A stretch of 64,000 bases of DNA from Streptomyces humicola (GTDB lineage: Bacteria; Actinomycetota; Actinomycetes; Streptomycetales; Streptomycetaceae): assembly GCF_024436035.1 (NCBI RefSeq), contig NZ_JANFNG010000007.1, forward strand, positions 1-64,000. The letters are read 5' to 3'. Positions within the stretch are counted from its first letter, which is position 1, and each line of letters begins with the position of its first letter. Both the position numbers and the translations under genes were made by a program. Shown here one piece after another: positions 43,742 to 52,998 of the stretch. Under the pieces are notes generated by a model. The model was not told the origin of the DNA, ran no database searches, and worked only from the letters and a program-made list of their open reading frames with translations.

Positions 43742-46222
43742 ATGGCTACCGAGACAAAGCCCGCATCGACGGCTGCCGCGCCGCGCCGCCCCGGAGCGCT
43801 CTCGATCGATGTCGATCTGCCCGAAAGCCTCGGGTACCGGCTGAAGAAGACATTTCTCGGTCCGCCGCTCGTCACCGCCGCGCTGCACAACGAGAAGCTC
43901 TCCAAGCCCATCGCGCTCGGCGTGCTCGCGCCCGACTGCATCAGCTCCAGCGCGTACGGCACGGAGCAGATGCTCACGGTGCTCCTTCCCGCCGTCGGTG
44001 TGGCGGGTTTCGCCCTGGTGATGCCCGTCACCGGCATCATCCTCGCGCTGCTGTTCCTGCTGACCTTGGCGTACCGGGACGTCGTCATGACGTACACGCG
44101 GGCCGGTGGTTCGTACGTCGTGGCGCGCGAGAACTTCGGCCCCCGCGTTGCCCAGATCGCGGCGGTCGCGCTGCTGATCGACTACATCGTGACGGTGGCG
44201 GTGCAGACCGCGGCCGGGACCGACGCCGTCGCCTCCATGCTGCAGCTGCTCTTCCACATGAACATCGATCCGCACAAATTGTGGATCACCATCGGCGTGG
44301 TGTGCCTGCTGTGCTACGGGAACCTGCGTGGCATCCGTGAGGCGGGCCGCGCCTTCTCGCTGCCGACCTATCTGTTCGTCCTGGCCACCGGCCTGACAGT
44401 GGTAGTAGGACTGGTGCGGCTCGCCCTCGGCAACCTGCCGCGGCTCACCGACGCCCAACTGCACGATGCCGGCACGATAGGCCTCGGGCATCCGGGCGGC
44501 GGCCTGCTGATGGGCGCATCGCTGTTCATCATGCTCCGGGCCTTCGCCAACGGCGGCTCCTCGCTGACCGGCCTGGAGGCCATCTCGAACGGCGTGAGCG
44601 CCTTCAGGGAGCCCCAAGGCTCCAACGCGCGCCGCACGTTGGTGATCATGAGCGTCATCCTCGGCATCCTGGTCCTCGGCGTCTCCACGCTGGCCTGGCA
44701 GACGCATGCGATGCCGTATGCCTCCGGGAGCCCGACCGTGCTTGCGCAGGAGGCCCATCTGGTCTTCGGACAGAGCGGCTTCGGCAACGTGATGTTCACC
44801 TTCGTGCAGGTGGCCACGGCGCTGATCCTCTACACCGGCGGCAACACATCCTTCAACGGCTTCCCGTTCCTGGCCAGCTTCGTGGCCGAGGACTCCTTCC
44901 TGCCACGGCAGCTGACCATCCGCGGCCACCGGCTCGCCTTCTCCAACGGCATCATCGTGCTGACCGCGGTCTCGCTCCTGCTGCTCATCGGCACCCAGGG
45001 CAATCTGACCAAGCTGGTCTCGCTCTACGCAATCGGCGTCTTCACCGGATTCGTGATGGCGGCCTCCGGCCTGTTCAAGTACCACTGGTCGCGTCAGGAG
45101 CGGCACCGCACGGCGCGGTTGGTGATCAACGGGGCCGCCGCGATCGCCTCCGCTGCCGTGGTGCTGATCTTCGCGATCACCAAGTTCACCGAAGGCGCCT
45201 GGATGGTCGTGGTGATCTTCCCGATCGGCGTCTGGGCGTTGATTCGCACCAACAGCCGCTATCGCGTGGAGACCGCGGTCCTGCGCGCCGCACCCGCCAC
45301 CGCCAGCGTGCCCACCTGGACCCGCAGCGTGGTCTACGTGCTCGTGGACAGGCTCGACCTGGCCGTCATCAAGGCCCTGCGCTATGCACGGTCGTTGCGC
45401 CCCGCAGAGCTGAGGGCGGTGCACTGGATGGTGGACGACCGCAACGCAGCGCGGCTGCGCGCCGAGTGGGAGGCAAGCCGCGCCGCGGACGTACCGCTGG
45501 AGATCGTCGAGTGCCTCGACCGGCGGATCAGGCGCGCAGCCGCCGAACTCGCGGCCCGCACCGCCGCCGACGGCGACACCGAGGTGACGCTGCTGATACC
45601 GCGGCGCGCCTACGGTCCCCTGGTGGGCCGGCTGCTGCACAGCCGCTTCGGTGACTCGATCGCGCAGGCGGTCAGCAGGCTCCCTCATGTCGCCGCGATC
45701 GTGGTGCCGTTCGACGTCGCGACGGCGATCGAGAAGTCGGAAAGCGCCCATGCGGGCCATGGGAGCCCGCGCAGCGGCCGTGCCGTAGTGGCCGGGCGCG
45801 AGGACCGGCACGGGGAGGGTAACGGCACTGCCCGTGCCCGTCGTTCCGCCACAGCGAACCGGCGCACGGCTCCGACCTTGCTCACCCACTCCGACGTGCC
45901 GGACAGCCCCCCGCTGTGTCGCCCGGACGGCACCACAGCGATCGGCGACCTTGCCTGGCGGCAGCGGGCCACCGTCACCGGCCGCATACGCGCCCTGCAG
46001 GTCACCCCGGTCTCCGGCTCGCCTCGCCTCGAATGCGAGCTGTACGACGAGACCGGCGGCCTCACCCTCGTCTTCTACGGCCGACGGTCCGTGCCGGGCA
46101 TCGAGACCGGGGCGCAGCTGCGCGTGGCGGGCATGATCGGAGCCACGAACGGCTACCTCACCATGGCCAACCCGACCTATACCTTGCTGCCCCACGAGCA
46201 GGACGAGAGCCAACAGCACTGA
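43742..46222 (+). CDS. KimA-like APC permease with C-terminal OB-fold domain
   Basis: An 826-residue fusion. Residues about 30-480 are the permease (LGPPLVTAALHNEKLSKPIALGVLAPDCISSSAYGTEQ, TRAGGSYVVARENFGPRVAQI, LLMGASLFIMLRAFANGGSSLTGLEAISNG), then a KimA-like cytosolic domain to about 660. After a basic, disordered linker, residues 740-815 form an OB-fold (IGDLAWRQRATVTGRIRALQV, LECELYDETGGLTLVFYGRRSVPGIETG). In other streptomycetes a separate small OB-fold protein is encoded beside TrkA-type potassium genes. ATG at 43742 is preceded by GAACGGA. Confidence 0.82.
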   Translation: MATETKPASTAAAPRRPGALSIDVDLPESLGYRLKKTFLGPPLVTAALHNEKLSKPIALGVLAPDCISSSAYGTEQMLTVLLPAVGVAGFALVMPVTGIILALLFLLTLAYRDVVMTYTRAGGSYVVARENFGPRVAQIAAVALLIDYIVTVAVQTAAGTDAVASMLQLLFHMNIDPHKLWITIGVVCLLCYGNLRGIREAGRAFSLPTYLFVLATGLTVVVGLVRLALGNLPRLTDAQLHDAGTIGLGHPGGGLLMGASLFIMLRAFANGGSSLTGLEAISNGVSAFREPQGSNARRTLVIMSVILGILVLGVSTLAWQTHAMPYASGSPTVLAQEAHLVFGQSGFGNVMFTFVQVATALILYTGGNTSFNGFPFLASFVAEDSFLPRQLTIRGHRLAFSNGIIVLTAVSLLLLIGTQGNLTKLVSLYAIGVFTGFVMAASGLFKYHWSRQERHRTARLVINGAAAIASAAVVLIFAITKFTEGAWMVVVIFPIGVWALIRTNSRYRVETAVLRAAPATASVPTWTRSVVYVLVDRLDLAVIKALRYARSLRPAELRAVHWMVDDRNAARLRAEWEASRAADVPLEIVECLDRRIRRAAAELAARTAADGDTEVTLLIPRRAYGPLVGRLLHSRFGDSIAQAVSRLPHVAAIVVPFDVATAIEKSESAHAGHGSPRSGRAVVAGREDRHGEGNGTARARRSATANRRTAPTLLTHSDVPDSPPLCRPDGTTAIGDLAWRQRATVTGRIRALQVTPVSGSPRLECELYDETGGLTLVFYGRRSVPGIETGAQLRVAGMIGATNGYLTMANPTYTLLPHEQDESQQH

Positions 46223-46285
46223 ACCGGGGTCCGTCACCCCCTGCGCCTCTGTCGGCAGGCACATCCGCATCGTCCGACCGATGGG

Positions 46286-46348
46286 CGTCAAGAGGCGTCA
46301 AGACGACATCAAGAAGCGGATGATCGACATCAAGACGGCATTAAGAAC
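46286..46348. repeat. 11-base-phased direct repeats GNCRTYAAGA (candidate KdpE operator)
   Basis: TCAAGA or TTAAGA cores begin at 46288, 46298, 46309, 46330 and 46341, each preceded by GCG, ACA or GCA. Spacings are 10, 11, 21 and 11 bases, so all lie on one helix face. The block ends about 35 bases before the next start codon, the usual place for an activator of the OmpR/PhoB family. Confidence 0.6.
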
Positions 46349-46383
46349 GGGGAGCGCAGGCCGGGCCTGCCTACCGTGCCTGC

Positions 46384-46944
46384 ATGGGGAGACCGACCGA
46401 TCGAACGTTCCCGCTGCGTGGTGAGCTGCACAGGCGAGAGACAGGGCAGATCGCCGTCGATCGCTGGTGGGCCGTCGGCGCCCGGTGGGCGGTCTACGGC
46501 GCGGTGGTATTCCTCGGTCTGACGACGCTGTTCGACTGGGGTTCAGGCGGGCTCACAGGGCTGCGCATCGGCCTCTGGGCCACGCTGGGGGCCATGGTCT
46601 TCGCCGTCGCCCTGCCTCCGCGTGTGACCGCGGGTGAGGGGTGGCTCGCCGTTCGGACCTTCGTCCGCACAAACCAGGTGCGCACCGACGCCCTGGTGGA
46701 GGTGCGCAGGTCGGGCGCGATTGCGATGCGTCTGGTCCTCACGGATGCCTACGGTGGGTGCGTGGAGGTCGACCCCCGCATCCTCATCGACAACCCGCTG
46801 CTGTGGCACTTGCTGGACGCGGGCGCCCGCCGGTCCATCGAGCGCGGCACGCTGCTCAGCGGATCAGCAGTGCTGAAGGAATTGGACGAACGGATCAGCG
46901 GCGAAGCGGCAAGGGCGGTGTTCACGGCTTCCGGGATGCGCTGA
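46384..46944 (+). CDS. hypothetical two-helix membrane protein
   Basis: A 186-residue protein. Two hydrophobic segments lie near residues 30-50 (VGARWAVYGAVVFLGLTTLF) and 60-78 (IGLWATLGAMVFAVALP). The rest is a cytosolic domain with strands LAVRTFVRTNQVRTDALVEVR and AMRLVLTDAYGGCVEVDPRIL, suggesting a PH-like fold as in DUF304-type proteins. Function unknown. No clear ribosome site precedes the ATG. The phased repeats upstream suggest control by KdpE, and its neighbours are all potassium-related. Confidence 0.7.
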   Translation: MGRPTDRTFPLRGELHRRETGQIAVDRWWAVGARWAVYGAVVFLGLTTLFDWGSGGLTGLRIGLWATLGAMVFAVALPPRVTAGEGWLAVRTFVRTNQVRTDALVEVRRSGAIAMRLVLTDAYGGCVEVDPRILIDNPLLWHLLDAGARRSIERGTLLSGSAVLKELDERISGEAARAVFTASGMR

Positions 46945-47097
46945 CCGGCGTGCCGCTTTTGGGTCCAGGCGGCGGCCGGGTTCGATCGTCAGCCGGGGGG
47001 AGCGTCCCTGCTCCTGACGCGATGTTGCCAGTATCGGGCCGAGCATTGACGCGGTGTTGGTACGGCCCCCTTCGTCCCGGGGCGGCCCGCTACGCGG

Positions 47098-47847
47098 CTA
47101 CTCGCCTTGGCCCGTCACGGCGGTGTCAAGGGCGGCGCCGACCTGGTCGGCGAGGGTCACCGAGACGAGGCGGGCCTGCAGCGGTGGCTTCGCCCCGGGC
47201 ATCGGCTGGAGCATGAACCGGCCGTAGTAGTGGCCGTTGCCGAAGGCCCGCAGCTCCACCTCTTCGTCCGGCAGCCCTCGTTCGTCGACGTTCCACGGCT
47301 TGTGGCCGACGATGACGGTGCCGTCCGCTTCGAGTCGTGCCGGATGGCCCAACAGGGATCCGTACTCGAACCGGCAGCCACGCAAGGTCAGCAACTCCGT
47401 GAGCTGCTGCTTCACCTTGTCGACTACCTGGCTGGGGGAAGTCGTGGACCTCGCCAGCTCGGCGGTGTCGTGGATCTGGGACAGATAGCGCGCATCGGTG
47501 ATGGCGATCACCTGCAGTCGCCGGGCCCGGGCAGCCAGCTGGGAGACTGCCAGACCCACCAGGAGCAGCAGGACGGCCGTCCTGATGTCGGCGGACTTGG
47601 TGATCGTGAACCGTTCATAGGGCTGAGTGAAGAAGAAGTCGAACCAGACGGCGGCCGAGAGCGCCGCGAGCACACCGGCGAGACGATGCCCGTCGGCGGC
47701 CACCGCGACGACGACCACGACGAGCACGAGGGCCACATCCGTATTCGAGATGTGCGTGCGAGCGGGCACCAGTACTGCGGCGACGGCGAGGGGGGCCACC
47801 AGCCCGGCCGCGACCGCAATGACATCCCTGTGCAGGAAGCGATGCAT
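47098..47847 (-). CDS. DUF4118 membrane protein (KdpD sensor fragment without kinase)
   Basis: A 249-residue protein. Residues 1-105 are the four-helix DUF4118 region of KdpD (ALVLVVVVVAVAADGHRLAGVLAALSAAVWFDFFFTQPYERFTI, AVLLLLVGLAVSQLAARAR). Residues 120-240 form a soluble sensor-like domain (TSPSQVVDKVKQQLTELLTLRGCRFEYG, AFGNGHYYGRFMLQPM) resembling the following GAF-like part. No HisKA or HATPase is present, so it cannot signal as a kinase by itself. ATG has GGGAGG upstream. It is divergent from the truncated KdpD N-domain. Confidence 0.8.
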   Translation of the reverse strand: MHRFLHRDVIAVAAGLVAPLAVAAVLVPARTHISNTDVALVLVVVVVAVAADGHRLAGVLAALSAAVWFDFFFTQPYERFTITKSADIRTAVLLLLVGLAVSQLAARARRLQVIAITDARYLSQIHDTAELARSTTSPSQVVDKVKQQLTELLTLRGCRFEYGSLLGHPARLEADGTVIVGHKPWNVDERGLPDEEVELRAFGNGHYYGRFMLQPMPGAKPPLQARLVSVTLADQVGAALDTAVTGQGE

Positions 47848-48067
47848 GCCGCACCTCCCGTCTCACCTCCAGGGTCGCCCGTCCGGCGTCGGCAGTCGAG
47901 TGCTCCGGTGGTTCCTGGGTGTCAGGATCGTGTCAACGTCCTGAGCTGGAGATTCGATCCCTTCGCAGTGAGGTGACCATGATGACGTATGAACATTGCG
48001 AGCCACGGTGTCCGGGCGCGCGGTCCCCAGGACGACCGAGCGGCGTGGCAGGGACGAGGAGAGTTCG

Positions 48068-48696
48068 GTGGAGCAGAACGAGATCGCGGGGGGACCGCCC
48101 GATACCGGGCCGGGCAGGCTGAAGGTCCTGCTCGGCGCGGCACCCGGGCTCGGCAAGACCTACCGGATGCTGGACGCGGGCCGCCGTCGTGCACACCGCG
48201 GCACTGATGTGGCGGTGGCGTTCGCCGAGTGCCGGGGACGTCTGCACACCGAGCAGATGCTCGGCGGCCTGGAGACCGTGCCCCGCGCGAGGCGCCGGCA
48301 CCAGGGCAGTGACGTCGAGGAGCTGGACCTCGATGCAGTGCCGGCCCGTCGGCCACGGGTCGCCCTCGTCGACGGCCTGGCGCACACCAACGTTCCCGGG
48401 GGACGCAATGCCGAACGGTGGCAGGACATCGACGAATTGCCGGGCGCGGGCATCGACGTGGTCAGCACCATCACCATCCACCACCTCGAATCCCTACCGG
48501 CTTCGTCCAGAAGATCACGGGAGTGCCACAGCACGAGACCGTCCCTGACGAGATCGTCCGCCGCGCTCACGAGATCGAACTCGTCGACATGCCCGCTGAA
48601 GGGCTGCGGCGGCGGCGTGCGCACGCAATGTGCACTGGCGGCCTGACGCGGCCCTCTCGCGCTGAGCGGATGGCCGCCGCTCAACGGTCCAACTGA
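48068..48696 (+). pseudogene. KdpD N-terminal (osmosensing) domain, frameshifted and truncated
   Basis: From GTG 48068 the frame reads as the KdpD N-domain: KVLLGAAPGLGKTYRMLDAG (Walker A), PRVALVDGLAHTNVPGGRNAERWQDIDELPGAGIDV, and IHHLESL. Near 48490 the family sequence jumps to another frame (TGFVQKITGVPQHETVPDEIVRRAHEIELVDMPAEGLRRR), which a single lost base explains, and then stops at 48696. Even repaired it would be about 208 residues, without the Usp, membrane and kinase parts. GAGGAGAG precedes the GTG. A sequencing error is possible. Confidence 0.78.
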
Positions 48697-48712
48697 CCAG
48701 CATTCGTGTAGC

Positions 48713-49141
48713 TCACGGCCACACCAGGCAGTACAGCTGATGCCCCGCCTCGTACAGCCTATGCGCGAAGTCCTGCCATTCGTGGAGCATTTGGTAAATC
48801 ACGAACGCGTCGCGCGGCCCGCGGCGGTCCGGGACCGTGGACCATATGAAGGCCGCGGCGCCCAACTCCTCCTCGCCCGCCTTGCGCAGGGGCTCGACGA
48901 CGTTCGCCGGGAGCTTCACCACGGCGTAGTCCGGGTGCAGGACGACCAGTTCGAGCGGGGGGACCTTGGCCAGGGGGATGCCCTGGATGCCGGTGAGAAC
49001 CATCGCGGACATGGTCTCCGGCTTGACCTTGGTGAACATCCCGTTGCCGAGTTCGTCGCCGCCGAGCTCCTCGGGGCGCATGGAGATCGGGACGCGCGCT
49101 GCGGTGGCACCGTCGGGTGCGCCGAAGTACTTGTAGGTCAC
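48713..49141 (-). CDS. conserved hypothetical protein
   Basis: A 142-residue soluble protein: VTYKYFGAPDGATAARVPISMRPEELGGDEL, VLTGIQGIPLAKVPPLELVVLHPDYAVVKLPANVVEPLRKAGEEELGAAAFIWSTVPD, RDAFVIYQMLHEWQDFAHRLYEAGHQLYCLVWP. I recognise it as a conserved neighbour of hemL in streptomycetes but not its function. The GTG at 49141 begins the conserved part; the longer frame upstream is compositionally non-coding. Confidence 0.72.
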   Translation of the reverse strand: MTYKYFGAPDGATAARVPISMRPEELGGDELGNGMFTKVKPETMSAMVLTGIQGIPLAKVPPLELVVLHPDYAVVKLPANVVEPLRKAGEEELGAAAFIWSTVPDRRGPRDAFVIYQMLHEWQDFAHRLYEAGHQLYCLVWP

Positions 49142-49422
49142 CCCCACTCGCCCACCCCTGTTTCCACCCTCCGCGGCTCGTGGGCGCCCTGCTCCTGCGG
49201 GTCGGCGCCTCTTGCCGGTGGGGCGGGCGTGCTCGGGGTCGCGGTCGCCCGCCCCTTCGCCCAGTTCGCCACCTGGCTGCATTTCACTACCCGACCATCC
49301 GCAGACCCAACCGCGCAACCCGATCATCCTCTCAGATGCAGGGTCGAGACCTGATCGCGCAACGCCCGCCCCCACCCAGACCGGCTCGACAGAAAGTGTC
49401 GCGCCTCTGAGAGCATGTCTGT

Positions 49423-50742
49423 GTGAGCTATCCGTACGAAGCCCCAGTTTCGCAGACCCTCTTCGACCGGGCTGCCGTCGTGACGCCAGGTGGCGTGAAC
49501 TCTCCGGTCCGCGCCTTCCGGGCCGTGGGCGGTACGCCCCGTTTCATGGTGTCCGGTACCGGCCCGTATCTGACGGACGCCGACGGACGAGAGTACGTGG
49601 ACCTGGTGTGCTCGTGGGGTCCGATGATCCTCGGGCATGCGCATCCGGCCGTCATCGATGCAGTTCAGGCCGCCGTCGCGCGCGGTACGTCCTTCGGTAC
49701 GCCCGGTCAGGGCGAAGTCGAGCTCGCCGAGGAGATTGTGGCACGCGTCACACCTGTTGAGCAGGTGCGGCTGGTCTCCTCCGGTACCGAGGCGACGATG
49801 TCGGCCATCCGCCTCGCTCGCGGATTCACCGGCCGCGCCAAGGTGATCAAGTTCGCGGGCTGCTACCACGGTCATGTGGACGCGCTGCTGGCCGCCGCCG
49901 GTTCCGGCGTGGCCACGTTCGGGCTGCCCGACACGCCCGGCGTGACCGGTGCGCAGGCCGGCGACACGATCGTGCTGCCGTACAACGACCTCGACGCGGT
50001 ACGGGAGGCCTTCGCTGCGAACTCCGGCCAGATCGCGTGCGTGATCACGGAGGCGTCACCCGGGAACATGGGCGTCGTGCCGCCGCTGCCCGGCTTCAAC
50101 CAGGGGCTGGCCGATCTGTGCCGGCAGAACGGGGCGCTCCACATCTCCGACGAGGTGATGACGGGCTTCCGCGTCTCCAAGGCCGGCTGGTACGGGCTCG
50201 ACGGGGTCACCCCCGACCTGATGACCTTCGGCAAGGTGATGGGCGGCGGCTTCCCGGCCGCGGCGTTCGGCGGGCGCGCCGACGTCATGGCGCACCTCGC
50301 GCCGGCCGGGCCGGTCTACCAGGCGGGCACGCTCTCGGGGAACCCGGTGGCCACGGCGGCCGGCCTCGCGCAGCTGCGGCTGCTCGACGACGCCGCGTAC
50401 GCCACGGTGGACGCGGTGGCGGCTCAGGTGTCGACGCTGGTCAGTGAGGCTCTGGCCAAGGAGGGTGTGGCGCACCGGCTGCAGACCGCGGGCAATATGT
50501 TCTCGGTTTTCTTCACCGACGAGGCCGTCACGGACTTCGAGAAGGCCAAGGCCCAGCAGGCGTACCGTTTCACCCCGTTCTTCCACTCGATGCTGGCGCA
50601 GGGCGTTTATCTGCCGCCGTCGGCGTTCGAGTCGTGGTTCGTCTCCACGGCACACGATGATGCCGCCGTGGAGCGCATCGCATCCGCCCTGCCGGCGGCT
50701 GCCCGTGCCGCTGCGGAGGCAACGGAGGCCGCCGGTGAGTGA
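49423..50742 (+). CDS. hemL: glutamate-1-semialdehyde 2,1-aminomutase
   Basis: A 439-residue PLP enzyme that turns glutamate-1-semialdehyde into 5-aminolevulinate, the step after HemA. The PLP lysine is Lys271 in [63 protein letters not shown] and [17 protein letters not shown] are class III aminotransferase signatures. The GTG start follows weak GAGAGCA. It overlaps the next gene by 8 bases. Confidence 0.95.
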   Translation: MSYPYEAPVSQTLFDRAAVVTPGGVNSPVRAFRAVGGTPRFMVSGTGPYLTDADGREYVDLVCSWGPMILGHAHPAVIDAVQAAVARGTSFGTPGQGEVELAEEIVARVTPVEQVRLVSSGTEATMSAIRLARGFTGRAKVIKFAGCYHGHVDALLAAAGSGVATFGLPDTPGVTGAQAGDTIVLPYNDLDAVREAFAANSGQIACVITEASPGNMGVVPPLPGFNQGLADLCRQNGALHISDEVMTGFRVSKAGWYGLDGVTPDLMTFGKVMGGGFPAAAFGGRADVMAHLAPAGPVYQAGTLSGNPVATAAGLAQLRLLDDAAYATVDAVAAQVSTLVSEALAKEGVAHRLQTAGNMFSVFFTDEAVTDFEKAKAQQAYRFTPFFHSMLAQGVYLPPSAFESWFVSTAHDDAAVERIASALPAAARAAAEATEAAGE

Positions 50743-51415
50743 CGCGGAGGAGCTCACCGTCGTGCATCTGATCCGGCACGGCGAGGTCGACAACCCCGAC
50801 GGGGTGCTGTACGGGCGGCTGCCCGGCTACCACCTCTCCGAGCTCGGACGTCAGATGGCGGACCGGGTCGCGGAGCATCTCGCCGGCCACGACATCGCGT
50901 CCGTCGTCGCCTCGCCGCTGGAGCGGGCGCAGGAGACGGCGACGCCGATCGCCAAGGCGCACGGGCTGCAGATCGCCGTGGATGAGCGGCTGATCGAGGC
51001 GGACAACGTCTTCCAGGGCAAGACCTTCGGGGTCGGCGACGGCGCGCTGAAGAGGCCGTCGAACTGGAAGTACCTGGCCAACCCGTTCAAGCCGAGCTGG
51101 GGCGAGCCGTACATCGACCAGGTGGTGCGGATGATGGCGGCGCTCGGCGCGGCGCGGGATGCGGCGCGTGGTCGTGAGGCGGTGTGCGTCAGCCATCAGC
51201 TGCCGATCTGGGTGGTGCGCAGCTTCGCCGAGCGGCGGCGGCTGTGGCACGACCCGCGCAAGCGGCAGTGCACGCTGGCGAGCCTGACGAGCTTCACCTT
51301 CCGGGGGGACAAGATCGTGGCGGTCGGCTACAGCGAGCCGGCGATCGATCTGGTTCCCGCGCATCTGCGGGCGGGTGCGAAGCCCAAGGGCGGTGCGAAG
51401 GGGTTCGGCGCCTGA
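50735..51415 (+). CDS. histidine phosphatase family protein (phosphoglycerate-mutase-like)
   Basis: A 226-residue histidine phosphatase. The catalytic His15 is in LIRHGEVDN, and the second catalytic region is [24 protein letters not shown] is a family signature. It probably acts as a phosphatase rather than a glycolytic mutase. The GTG at 50735 lies within the hemL end with CGGAGG upstream, so translation is coupled. Its place between hemL and the cytochrome c genes is conserved, but its substrate is not known. Confidence 0.87.
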   Translation: MSDAEELTVVHLIRHGEVDNPDGVLYGRLPGYHLSELGRQMADRVAEHLAGHDIASVVASPLERAQETATPIAKAHGLQIAVDERLIEADNVFQGKTFGVGDGALKRPSNWKYLANPFKPSWGEPYIDQVVRMMAALGAARDAARGREAVCVSHQLPIWVVRSFAERRRLWHDPRKRQCTLASLTSFTFRGDKIVAVGYSEPAIDLVPAHLRAGAKPKGGAKGFGA

Positions 51416-51624
51416 CGGGACCCTTGTCCAGTTCGCTCGGTTCCTCCCCTATGCCGGGTTGTCCCGTGTAGTTGGTTAAGAATTTCATGAGATCGGGTCG
51501 GAACCTGCCCTCCCGCTGTGGCGTCTTGTGTCATGCGCGCGCTTGACGGCGAGCGCACAGACCACTCGCCACTGGATGCGGAATCGACCGCCAGTGGCTT
51601 CCACGTACATGGGCGGGGAACAGC

Positions 51625-52869
51625 ATGCGTTCGATGACCCGAAGGGGTTTGCTTTCACTTACCGCGGGGGCTGCCGTCGGCGCGGCCGCTGCCGGCTGCT
51701 CGGCGATCGGGGGATCCGCCAAGAGCCAGACGAACGGGGCGAGTTCACCGAACGGGGGACAGAGCGCCGATCCGACGCGGCCGGCCGGCACCCCGATTGG
51801 CGACGGATCGACCATGGACACCGGCCCGCAGCCGTTCCAGCCGGTCGCCGAGCGCCTCGAACCGGGTCAGACGCCGCCGCAGTTCGTCATCTTCTCCTGG
51901 GACGGCGCGGGCGAGCTCGACAACGGTCTGTTCTCGCGTTTCCGTAAGCTCGCGCAGGACCACAACGCGAAGATGACGTTCTTCCTCTCCGGCCTGTACT
52001 GCCTGCCGGAGTCGAAGAAGCACCTGTACCGGCCGCCGAACAACCCGGTGGGCGCCTCGGCGATCGGCTACTTCAGCGACCAGCACATAAAGATGACCAT
52101 CGAGCAGGTGCGCCTCGCCTGGCTCGAAGGCCACGAGATAGGCACCCACTTCAACGGCCACTTCTGCGACGGCTACGGCTCGGTCGGCAACTGGACCCCC
52201 GCGCAGTGGCAGAGCGAGACCGAGCAGGCGGTTTCCTTCGTCACCCAATGGAAAACCAACACCGGGTTCACCGACGTTCAGTCGCTTCCGTTCGACTACC
52301 GCAAGGAAATGATCGGCGGCCGCACCCCGTGCCTCCTCGGCCAGAACCAGTGGCTGCCGACGGCGAAGAAGCTGGGTTTCCGCTACGACGCGAGCTCGCC
52401 CGGCGGCCGCCAGGTCTGGCCGACGAAGAGGCACGGGCTGTGGGACCTCCCGCTGCAGGCGATCCCGTTCCCTGGGCACAGCTTCGAGGTCCTGTCGATG
52501 GACTACAACATGCTCTACAACCAGTCGAAGAACGCGACCAAGAGCGACCCGCGCAACTACCCGGGGTGGCGTCAGCAGGCGACGAAGGCCTATGTCGCCG
52601 GTTTCCAGCGGGCGTACGAGACCAACCGCGCACCGTTCTACGTCGGCAACCACTTCGAGCAGTGGAACGGCGGCATCTACATGGACGCCGTCGAAGAAGC
52701 GCTCAAGCAGATATCCGACGAGAAGCGCAACGATGTGCGGCTCGTCTCGTTCAAGCAGTACGTGAACTGGCTCGACGCCCAGGACCCGAAGCTGCTCGCC
52801 AAGCTGCGCATGCTCAACGTCGGCGAGAAGCCGGCCGAGGGGTGGCAGGCCTTCACGCAGAGCGTCTGA
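51625..52869 (+). CDS. exported NodB-like polysaccharide deacetylase homologue (lipoprotein)
   Basis: A 414-residue exported protein. The N-terminus has twin arginines (TRRGLLSL) and a lipobox AAAGC near residue 25, so Tat export with lipidation is possible. The folded part has FVIFSWDGAGE, the first NodB aspartate region, MTFFLSG, and GHEIGTHFNGH with the two metal histidines, followed by PFDYRKE. It would deacetylate a cell-surface sugar, but the catalytic set looks relaxed. It lies between the histidine phosphatase and ResA. ATG 51625 or 51634 are both possible starts. Confidence 0.77.
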   Translation: MRSMTRRGLLSLTAGAAVGAAAAGCSAIGGSAKSQTNGASSPNGGQSADPTRPAGTPIGDGSTMDTGPQPFQPVAERLEPGQTPPQFVIFSWDGAGELDNGLFSRFRKLAQDHNAKMTFFLSGLYCLPESKKHLYRPPNNPVGASAIGYFSDQHIKMTIEQVRLAWLEGHEIGTHFNGHFCDGYGSVGNWTPAQWQSETEQAVSFVTQWKTNTGFTDVQSLPFDYRKEMIGGRTPCLLGQNQWLPTAKKLGFRYDASSPGGRQVWPTKRHGLWDLPLQAIPFPGHSFEVLSMDYNMLYNQSKNATKSDPRNYPGWRQQATKAYVAGFQRAYETNRAPFYVGNHFEQWNGGIYMDAVEEALKQISDEKRNDVRLVSFKQYVNWLDAQDPKLLAKLRMLNVGEKPAEGWQAFTQSV

Positions 52870-52998
52870 CGCGCACACGCCCGCCCGTACGCCTCACCGC
52901 GCCACGCGCGCGGAGTGTTTCGCCTGGTGGGCAGGGACGTGCGAAGTGATGCCGGGGGGTGCCAAAAGGCGCGGGAAGGGCCATGCGAAACTTTTCAC

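Noticed and set aside
43712-46291. 859-residue minus-strand reading frame
   Set aside because: It is the antisense shadow of the KimA-OB gene, rich in Gln, His, Asp and Arg with no domain.
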